Assembly: GCA_029880105.1 (NCBI GenBank)
Contig: JAOUPA010000129.1
Coordinates: 1 to 5,393 of the forward strand
DNA length: 5,393 nt
Direction: 5' to 3'
From: Gammaproteobacteria bacterium
GTDB taxonomy: Bacteria > Pseudomonadota > Gammaproteobacteria > SZUA-229
Under the pieces are notes generated by a model, which worked only from the letters and a program-made list of their open reading frames with translations, did no database searches and was not told the DNA's origin. Position numbers and translations under genes: made by a program. The number at the start of each line of letters is the position of its first letter. The first letter of the stretch is position 1. Below, piece after piece: positions 1 through 5,393 of the stretch.

Positions 1-157
1 GATCCCAGGTCTAAATGAATACCTGCAGGCGTTTGTTAATGAAAAAGCTATCGGAGATGATGGCTACCTCGTTGATGCTGGACTGGTACCTCTAGCTAAG
101 GAACAACGCGAGAAACTGCGAAAAAACACTGAAAGCTTAAGTGTTATTGCAGAATAA
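1..157 (+). CDS. pstS: PstS phosphate-binding protein, C-terminal fragment
   Basis: Only the last 51 codons are visible, in the frame that begins at base 2 and ends at the TAA at 155-157; the start lies left of the window. The fragment opens IPGLNEYLQAFV and continues with GDDGYLVDAGLVPL followed by a charged tail. This is the usual C-terminal pattern of proteobacterial PstS proteins: a last helix, then a 'G-x-DGYL-x-x-x-GL-x-PL' stretch. PstS is the periplasmic receptor that binds inorganic phosphate with high affinity and hands it to the PstC-PstA channel. The identification rests on this short tail plus its position 19 bases upstream of pstC. The signal peptide and phosphate-binding residues are outside the window and cannot be checked. 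Confidence 0.86.
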   Translation, partial: IPGLNEYLQAFVNEKAIGDDGYLVDAGLVPLAKEQREKLRKNTESLSVIAE

Positions 158-176
158 AGAGTAATTGCCGCAGAAG

Positions 177-1541
177 ATGAACAGTATTGTTATATTGATA
201 ACCGCAATTTGCCTGACATTGATGTCGGGCTTTTTCGGTTGGCAGCGAAGCAAAAATATACATAATCTGCGTTCGAGACCGATTTATCATGGTATGAACC
301 ATGGCCTCAAGGTTGCACTGCCGATGATGATGACAGCATCCATCTGGCTGATCAGTGATAACCTGATCATCAAACCCACCGTGATGTCGGATTTGACACA
401 CAACAACCAGATTACCCTGGCTGATCCCGATTTTCATTATCTACAGATTGTCCAGATAGCGGATGGCCTGATCAAGGAAAATGCATTCAATGCCACGATC
501 AATAAAGCAGTAGAGCATTATCGAGTAACAAAACAGAATACCGATAGCGCTATATTCTGGATGATGATAATTGCAGGCCTGTTGGGATTTAGAGGTGTAA
601 CAAAAAAATTTCACCGTAACACACCCGCACGTGAACAGGTCGAGAGAATAATTAAGCTATTACTCGCTGCCAGCTCTGGTGTGGCAGTACTGACTACTGC
701 AGGTATCGTGCTGGCACTGCTGTTTGAAACCCTGCGCTTTTTTAATCAGGTGCCATTTACCGAATTTTTATTTGGTACACACTGGAGTCCACAAATGGCG
801 ATCCGTGCCGATCAGGTAGGAAGCTCTGGGGCATTTGGTGCCTTGCCACTCTTTGCGGGTACACTATTAATCGCCTTAATTGCTATGGCGGTTGCAGTCC
901 CTGTGGGATTGTATTCGGCGATATATCTGTCGGAATACGCGCAACCGAAGATACGAGTCGTTGCCAAACCCGCACTGGAGATCCTCGCGGGCATACCTAC
1001 CGTAGTGTATGGCTTTTTTGCCGCACTTACAGTGGCACCCTTGATTGTAGATTTATGTGAACACTTTGGTATCAGTGCCTCATCGGAAAGCGCGCTTGCC
1101 GCTGGCCTGGTCATGGGTGTGATGATTATCCCATTCGTGTCTTCATTATCAGAAGATGTAATCTCTGCTGTACCGCAATCCCTGCGTGATGGTTCACTGG
1201 CAATGGGTGCAACCAAGGCCGAGACGATAGTAAAGGTCGTATTACCATCTGCCCTGCCCGGTATCGTATCTGCCCTGCTGCTGGCATTTTCACGAGCTAT
1301 TGGTGAGACCATGATCGTGGTTATGGCTGCTGGCCTGGCTGCGAATATGACAGCGAATCCACTAGAAAGTGTTACGACGATTACCGCACAGATTGTAACC
1401 ACCCTGGTTGGTGATCAGTCATTCGATAGCCCAAAGACACTATCTGCATTTGCACTGGGTCTAACGCTATTCTGTTTTACGTTAATGCTTAACATTATCG
1501 CGCTGCGTGTAGTTAGAAAATACCGGGAACAATATGCCTGA
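177..1541 (+). CDS. pstC: Phosphate ABC transporter permease PstC (long form)
   Basis: PstC is one of the two inner-membrane permeases of the high-affinity phosphate importer. From the ATG at 177 it is 454 residues. Hydrophobic segments lie near 4-20, 42-60, 123-138, 159-187, 221-250, 270-293, 306-322, 362-386 and 419-444. The binding-protein-dependent permease domain fills the C-terminal half; its coupling (EAA) loop is near 324-362, with DGSLAMGA and a following LP at 356-357. The FLFGTHWSP stretch after the fourth segment is typical of PstC. Arg373 and Glu377 in SRAIGET match the charged pair reported as important in E. coli PstC. The N-terminal 150 or so residues, with three hydrophobic segments and a polar loop near 61-122, are an extension absent from E. 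coli PstC. An in-frame TTG at 165 gives four more residues and sits 3 bases after AAGAG. I prefer ATG as the commoner start, but the choice is not settled. The 3' end overlaps pstA by 8 bases. Confidence 0.96.
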   Translation: MNSIVILITAICLTLMSGFFGWQRSKNIHNLRSRPIYHGMNHGLKVALPMMMTASIWLISDNLIIKPTVMSDLTHNNQITLADPDFHYLQIVQIADGLIKENAFNATINKAVEHYRVTKQNTDSAIFWMMIIAGLLGFRGVTKKFHRNTPAREQVERIIKLLLAASSGVAVLTTAGIVLALLFETLRFFNQVPFTEFLFGTHWSPQMAIRADQVGSSGAFGALPLFAGTLLIALIAMAVAVPVGLYSAIYLSEYAQPKIRVVAKPALEILAGIPTVVYGFFAALTVAPLIVDLCEHFGISASSESALAAGLVMGVMIIPFVSSLSEDVISAVPQSLRDGSLAMGATKAETIVKVVLPSALPGIVSALLLAFSRAIGETMIVVMAAGLAANMTANPLESVTTITAQIVTTLVGDQSFDSPKTLSAFALGLTLFCFTLMLNIIALRVVRKYREQYA

Positions 1542-2811
1542 TCAAAACTTAATACAGCAACAGAAAAGAGATCGCAGGCGTATGTTTGCCGATATGCGAT
1601 TTCGAGCCTACGGCATACTTGGCCTGATGATAGCAGGCGGCGCCCTGTTATTTTTGCTCGGTAATATATTTACGACTGGTTACGATGCCTTCAGGCAGAC
1701 AGTTATTACCATGGAGTTTAATCTAAATACGGATGACCTCGGCATCAGCCAGACAGCAAGTGTTGAAGCAATACAACAGGCCAATACACTCAAAGTAGCA
1801 AAGCAGGCATTGTATGCATTATTTCCAGAAGTAAGTAAAAGCAAGGACAAACGCAACCTGTACAAGTTGATCAGCCTGGGTGCCGAACATGACATTCGTA
1901 ATCAGTTATTCAACCATCCAGAAAGTATTGGCAGTAAAGTAACCCTCACTGTGCCAATGTCCTCAGATGTTGATCAGTTCTATAAAGCCAGTCAGCGTGG
2001 TGAAGAAATTAAAAGCCGCCTTGATCAGCAACAACAGCAATGGTTACAGACATTAATTAATAAAAAAATGGTCACGGTGAAATTTAATAGTGACTTCTTC
2101 ACACGTGCCGACTCGCGTTACCCGGAGATTGCCGGTATTGGCGGCGCCGTAGTTGGTAGCATCTACACGCTAATGATTTGCCTGTTAATTTCATTCCCTC
2201 TGGGAGTAGCCGCAGCTATCTATCTTGAAGAGTTTTCACGTGATTCATTTATTACCCGCATCGTCGAGGCCAACATTAATAATCTTGCCGCCGTGCCCTC
2301 TGTTATTTTTGGCCTGCTCGGTCTCGCAGTGATTCTTAATACTTTTAATGCGCCACGCAGTACACCGCTGGCTGGGGGTATTGTACTGGCATTGATGACG
2401 CTGCCTACTATTATCATTGCCTGCCGCTCCGCAATCAAAACGGTACCGCCGAGTATTCGCGAAGCGGGTATGGCCATGGGTGCATCAAAGATACAGGTAG
2501 TATTCCACCACGTTATGCCTGCAGCTATGTCGGGCACGCTAACCGGTACCATCATCGGGCTGGCACAGGCACTGGGTGAAACTGCGCCGCTGCTGATGAT
2601 TGGCATGGTTGCCTTCATCGCCAATGTGCCAGGCACACCGACTGACCCAGCAACGGCACTACCGGTACAGATTTATTTATGGGCAGAGAGTGCCGAGCGC
2701 GGCTTTGTTGAAAAGACTGCAGCCGCAATTATGGTCATTATTGTATTTTTGATTGTGATGAACTTGCTGGCCGTGCTTATCCGTAACAAAACAAGAATAT
2801 CCAACAAGTAG
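1534..2811 (+). CDS. pstA: Phosphate ABC transporter permease PstA (long form)
   Basis: PstA is the second inner-membrane permease, pairing with PstC to form the phosphate channel. It is 425 residues. A charged N-terminus (KRDRRR at 11-16) precedes a membrane segment near 25-45. A hydrophilic domain of about 150 residues follows (roughly 50-195), including a run of five glutamines at 165-169. The permease domain then has segments near 204-230, 249-270, 279-297, 331-360 and 396-417. The coupling loop holds EAGMAMGAS (310-318) and MP at 328-329. LGETAPLLMIGMVAF (347-361) and LPVQIYLWA (376-384) are strongly PstA-like. E. coli PstA is about 296 residues and lacks the large soluble domain. Gln345 stands where E. 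coli has Arg220. The ATG lies inside the end of pstC, 5 bases after GGGA (1525-1528), suggesting translational coupling. Confidence 0.96.
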   Translation: MPDQNLIQQQKRDRRRMFADMRFRAYGILGLMIAGGALLFLLGNIFTTGYDAFRQTVITMEFNLNTDDLGISQTASVEAIQQANTLKVAKQALYALFPEVSKSKDKRNLYKLISLGAEHDIRNQLFNHPESIGSKVTLTVPMSSDVDQFYKASQRGEEIKSRLDQQQQQWLQTLINKKMVTVKFNSDFFTRADSRYPEIAGIGGAVVGSIYTLMICLLISFPLGVAAAIYLEEFSRDSFITRIVEANINNLAAVPSVIFGLLGLAVILNTFNAPRSTPLAGGIVLALMTLPTIIIACRSAIKTVPPSIREAGMAMGASKIQVVFHHVMPAAMSGTLTGTIIGLAQALGETAPLLMIGMVAFIANVPGTPTDPATALPVQIYLWAESAERGFVEKTAAAIMVIIVFLIVMNLLAVLIRNKTRISNK

Positions 2812-2819
2812 AGCAAGGT

Positions 2820-3590
2820 ATGAACAATAATGCTAACCCTGTGATGCGCGCCGATAGTGTGAATGTATTTTATGGAAAAACACAGGCACTACACGATGTA
2901 TCCATTGACATAAAACAGCAGCAAATCACGGCACTGATAGGCCCATCAGGTTGTGGCAAGTCCACCTTTCTGCGCTGCCTGAATCGCATGAATGATGTTA
3001 TAGAAAATTGCACCATCACCGGCCAGATTACCCTGAATAAGGAAGACATCTACGCACCCAGTGTTGATATTGTTGCACTGCGCAGAAAAATCGGTATGGT
3101 GTTCCAGAAACCTAACCCATTCCCGAAAAGTATTTTTGATAATATTGCCTACGGCCCACGTATTCATGGCATGGCAAAAGATAAAGACGATCTCGAAGAA
3201 ATTGTCACCAACAGCCTTGATAAAGCAGGACTGTTTAATGAAGTCAAAGACCGCCTGCATAATTCAGCATTGGGCCTGTCCGGTGGTCAGCAACAGAGGT
3301 TATGTATTGCACGCGCAATCGCGATTAATCCTGAAGTTCTATTGATGGACGAACCCTGCTCTGCGCTCGACCCGATTGCGACCAATCATGTCGAAGAACT
3401 GATGTGGGAGCTTAAGGCCAACTATACTATTATTATCGTAACTCACTCCATGCAACAGGCAGCACGTGTTTCGCAACAGACCGGATTTTTCCATATGGGC
3501 TCGCTGGTAGAAGTGGGTAGAACAGAACAGATATTCCAGAACCCCGTTGATAAAAGAACCCGCGATTATATTACGGGACGATTCGGCTAG
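2820..3590 (+). CDS. pstB: Phosphate ABC transporter ATP-binding protein PstB
   Basis: PstB is the cytoplasmic ATPase that powers phosphate import as a dimer beneath PstC and PstA. At 256 residues it has the normal family length. Every nucleotide-binding element is present: Walker A GPSGCGKST at 41-49, the Q-loop with Gln96 in VFQKPNPFP, signature LSGGQQQR at 153-160, Walker B LLMDEP at 174-179 with catalytic Glu178, the D-loop SALD at 181-184, and the switch His209 in VTHSM. The Q-loop KPNPFP and the MDEPCSALDP wording are hallmarks of PstB rather than other ABC ATPases. The start is 8 bases after the pstA stop. Its ribosome binding site is poor: GAG lies 6 bases before the ATG and AAGG only one base before it, so translation may depend on coupling to pstA. 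Nothing suggests damage. Confidence 0.985.
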   Translation: MNNNANPVMRADSVNVFYGKTQALHDVSIDIKQQQITALIGPSGCGKSTFLRCLNRMNDVIENCTITGQITLNKEDIYAPSVDIVALRRKIGMVFQKPNPFPKSIFDNIAYGPRIHGMAKDKDDLEEIVTNSLDKAGLFNEVKDRLHNSALGLSGGQQQRLCIARAIAINPEVLLMDEPCSALDPIATNHVEELMWELKANYTIIIVTHSMQQAARVSQQTGFFHMGSLVEVGRTEQIFQNPVDKRTRDYITGRFG

Positions 3591-3597
3591 CCCGAAC

Positions 3598-3603
3598 AAG
3601 GAG
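3598..3603 (+). promoter_or_regulatory. Strong ribosome binding site of phoU
   Basis: AAGGAG lies 5 bases before the phoU ATG at 3609. It is the best Shine-Dalgarno match in the operon. By contrast pstC and pstB have weak or badly spaced sites and pstA has only GGGA. phoU may therefore be translated independently of the transporter genes. The match and spacing are seen directly; independent translation is inferred. Confidence 0.8.
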
Positions 3604-3608
3604 AAAAC

Positions 3609-4271
3609 ATGTCATTACATTTTATACGCGAGATGAATCGCCTGAATAAACACCTGGTCGAATTATCAGATACTGTAGAAGAACAGGTGGGACGTTCTAT
3701 TAAAGCCATGACCGCGCTTGATAAAGAATCTGCTGAAAAAGTGATTGGTAAGGATAGCGGAGTCGACAGGGCAGAAATTGAAATGGAAGAAGACTGCCTG
3801 AAACTGCTGGCACTGCACCAGCCAGTGGCGACCGATCTTCGACTGATTATTTCCGTGTTAAAAATTAACAGTGATCTGGAACGTATTGGCGACCACGCGG
3901 TTATCATCGCTGAAGAGGCGCTGACACTTGCAGATCTGCCGAATGTTGAAGTACCTGAAGAACTGTTTGAACTATCAACACAGGCACGGATGATGCTGAA
4001 AAAGAGTATGCTCGCCTTCGTTGAAAGCGATTTGGATTTAGCAAAAAATGTGCTGGAACTGGGACAGGGTATTCGTCAGCTTGCGCAGAAAATTCACCAG
4101 GGGCAGGTACAAAGCATCAAGGCGGCACCGGAAAATACCGAACAGCACCTAAGCATCCTGAAAGTCTGCAGACAGGTACAGCGAATCGCCGACCACGCCA
4201 CCAATATTGCGGAAGATATTATATTCCTGATGTCGGGCGATATTATTCGACATACAAAATCGATTAAATAG
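3609..4271 (+). CDS. phoU: Phosphate signalling and transport regulator PhoU
   Basis: PhoU is a cytoplasmic all-helical protein that represses the Pho regulon when phosphate is plentiful, acting through the Pst transporter and, in studied species, the PhoR kinase. It also restrains uptake. At 220 residues it has the usual length, with two three-helix PhoU repeats at about 17-104 and 120-206. Repeat one has DLRLIISVLKINSDLERIGD, in which Glu91 and Asp95 form an ExxxD metal-binding motif. The matching site in repeat two reads QRIADHATNIAE, so the first acidic residue is Gln191 while Asp195 is kept. The ending GDIIRH is typical of the family. The gene follows pstB by 18 bases, consistent with one pstSCAB-phoU transcript. 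The start is fixed by AAGGAG 5 bases upstream. The pst-adjacent position favours true PhoU over a stand-alone PhoU-domain paralogue. Confidence 0.975.
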   Translation: MSLHFIREMNRLNKHLVELSDTVEEQVGRSIKAMTALDKESAEKVIGKDSGVDRAEIEMEEDCLKLLALHQPVATDLRLIISVLKINSDLERIGDHAVIIAEEALTLADLPNVEVPEELFELSTQARMMLKKSMLAFVESDLDLAKNVLELGQGIRQLAQKIHQGQVQSIKAAPENTEQHLSILKVCRQVQRIADHATNIAEDIIFLMSGDIIRHTKSIK

Positions 4272-4290
4272 CGCCCAGTTTTCAATCGTA

Positions 4291-5393
4291 TTAGGAAGTA
4301 AGAGGAAGTCTTACCCTGACACGAAGACCGCCTAACACTGGTGAGCTGTCAAACAGCAAGGTGCCCCTGTAAAGCTCAACAATTTCCTTAACAATCGCCA
4401 GGCCCAGGCCATGGCCAGGTAAAGACTCATCAATACGGTGGCCACGCTCGGTAAGCCTGGCCAGCTCTTCACTGGTGACGCCTGCACCATCATCTTCAAT
4501 TATGATATGAATGCCATCGCTGAGCTCAATGTTGCAGTGCACACGTGACTGTGACCACTTCGCTGCATTATCGAGCAGGTTACCCAGCAGCTCCAGAAAA
4601 TCATGACGATCGATATTGATAAAATGATGCTCGGGTACGTAGTAGTCAAAAGCAATATTTTTATCGTGATAGACACGCTGTAAAACAGTAATCAGTAAGG
4701 GCAACTCATCAGCAGGATTAAAACGCTGGGATGCACTGCCCGATCCCGCCAGTCTTGCGCGTACCAGTTCATGTTCAATCTGATTTCTTAGCGTGGTTGT
4801 CTGCAGTTGCAACTCCTGCCTGATTGTAGCTGGCGTTTCGGTGTGGTCAGCAAGCTGGGTCAGCAGGTTAAGCGGGCCTTTAAGTGCATGCGCGAGGTTG
4901 CCCAGTGCATTACGCGAGCGTTCAAGGCGACGCGCCATCACCAATAATAGTCGATTAACCTCTATCACCAGTGGTTGTACTTCTTTTGGTACAGACTCGG
5001 TAAGCTGATCAATATCGCCGCGCTCAAGCTGCTCAATTTCCTGGCCGAGTTGCCGTAGTGGTGCAAAAGAACGACGCACAATATGGCGTTGAATAAATAA
5101 AATGAGGAATAAAAAAGCAATGGTCAATACAAGTAATAAAACTGCATTTTGTAAGAGTCGCTGTTCTAATTGCGAGATATCTTCTGCAACCATAATTGTG
5201 ACAGACTGGTTATTTTTTTTATAACCCGCTGACCAGAGAATTAGCGGTTGTTTAGATGGACCAGTAATTCGTCGTACCTGATGTTCGCCACTGTTAAGGT
5301 GTTCACTTTTTAATTCAACATCCCAGAGTGAGCGCGAGCGTAATGTGTCACCACGCTCGGTCAATAATAAAAAATAATGCCCAGAGAGTGGCT
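4291..5393 (-). CDS. PhoQ-like sensor histidine kinase, N-terminus missing
   Basis: This is a membrane sensor kinase that would phosphorylate a response regulator. The stop is at 4291-4293. The frame stays open to the right edge, giving 366 visible residues, so the true start is outside. A TTG at 5362-5364 is internal: the frame continues upstream as PLSGHYFLLLTERGD. Order: end of a periplasmic sensor region containing LRSRSLWDVEL (a wording I associate with PhoQ-like kinases), a membrane segment near 5089-5148, a HAMP-like linker, the H-box NLAHALKGPL with the phospho-acceptor His at 4888-4890, the N-box GNLLDNAAKW (Asn codons at 4579-4581 and 4567-4569), G1 DDGAG at 4480-4494, and G2 GHGLGLAIV at 4390-4416. 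No PAS domain is visible between HAMP and H-box, so PhoR is unlikely. The residue four after the His is Gly rather than the usual Thr or Asn. A partner regulator probably lies beyond the window. Confidence 0.93.
   Translation of the reverse strand, partial: PLSGHYFLLLTERGDTLRSRSLWDVELKSEHLNSGEHQVRRITGPSKQPLILWSAGYKKNNQSVTIMVAEDISQLEQRLLQNAVLLLVLTIAFLFLILFIQRHIVRRSFAPLRQLGQEIEQLERGDIDQLTESVPKEVQPLVIEVNRLLLVMARRLERSRNALGNLAHALKGPLNLLTQLADHTETPATIRQELQLQTTTLRNQIEHELVRARLAGSGSASQRFNPADELPLLITVLQRVYHDKNIAFDYYVPEHHFINIDRHDFLELLGNLLDNAAKWSQSRVHCNIELSDGIHIIIEDDGAGVTSEELARLTERGHRIDESLPGHGLGLAIVKEIVELYRGTLLFDSSPVLGGLRVRVRLPLTS

Noticed and set aside
348..369. Repeated CTGATCA (348-354 and 363-369)
   Set aside because: Two 7-base copies inside the pstC coding frame are explained by codons for a membrane-flanking stretch; there is no sign of an array or operator.
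812..1402. Long open frame of 196 codons on the - strand
   Set aside because: It lies wholly inside pstC. Its translation is rich in Ala, Thr and Ser without recognisable motifs, as expected from the reverse of a hydrophobic membrane protein gene.
2220..2636. Open frame of 138 codons on the - strand
   Set aside because: It is entirely antisense to the conserved permease core of pstA and has no family features.
3061..3345. Open frame in another + frame within pstB
   Set aside because: The pstB frame contains every ABC ATPase motif across this stretch; the alternative product has no recognisable domain.
3574..3594. CGGG/CCCG inverted repeat and GGCTAGCC palindrome between pstB and phoU
   Set aside because: The stems are only 4 bp each, no T run follows, and the site overlaps the pstB stop; it is not a credible terminator or attenuator.
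4261..4288. CGATT (4261-4265) and AATCG (4284-4288) as a phoU terminator stem
   Set aside because: A 5-bp AT-rich stem with an 18-base loop and no T tract is too weak to call.
5362..5364. TTG as the start of the kinase gene
   Set aside because: The same frame stays open for nine more codons to the window edge and those codons continue the sensor-domain pattern (SGHYFLLL), so the gene is cut by the window rather than starting here.
1..5393. Pho box or promoter for the pst operon
   Set aside because: The expected place is upstream of pstS, outside the window. I saw no Pho-box-like pair of CTGTCAT repeats in the gaps between genes.

Overview
The window carries most of one bacterial phosphate-uptake operon (3' end of pstS, then complete pstC, pstA, pstB and phoU on the + strand). 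A convergent sensor histidine kinase gene on the - strand runs off the right-hand edge. Coding density is almost total; the longest stretch without a gene is about 19 bases.

The organism is most likely a gammaproteobacterium or a close relative. This rests on the long-form PstC and PstA permeases (about 454 and 425 residues, against roughly 300 in E. coli), the pstSCAB-phoU order, the PhoQ-like style of the kinase and the moderate base composition. It is an impression from protein style, not a database result.

Layout: 1-157 is the C-terminus of the periplasmic phosphate-binding protein PstS. 177-1541 is PstC, overlapping PstA (1534-2811) by 8 bases. PstB (2820-3590) follows after 8 bases and PhoU (3609-4271) after 18 bases, behind a strong AAGGAG ribosome binding site. 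The tight spacing suggests one polycistronic transcript whose promoter, and any Pho box, lies left of the window. PstS delivers phosphate, PstC and PstA form the membrane channel, PstB drives transport with ATP, and PhoU is the negative regulator linking transporter state to Pho signalling. The kinase on the - strand (4291 to beyond 5393) ends 19 bases from phoU; it looks PhoQ-like rather than PhoR-like, and its input signal is unknown.

I found no mobile elements, CRISPR, RNA genes or clearly new system. The points worth a second look are residue-level departures at functional positions: Gln in PstA where E. coli has the transport-essential Arg220, Gln for Glu in the second metal motif of PhoU, and Gly at H+4 in the kinase's H-box. 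The extra domains in both permeases also merit attention.
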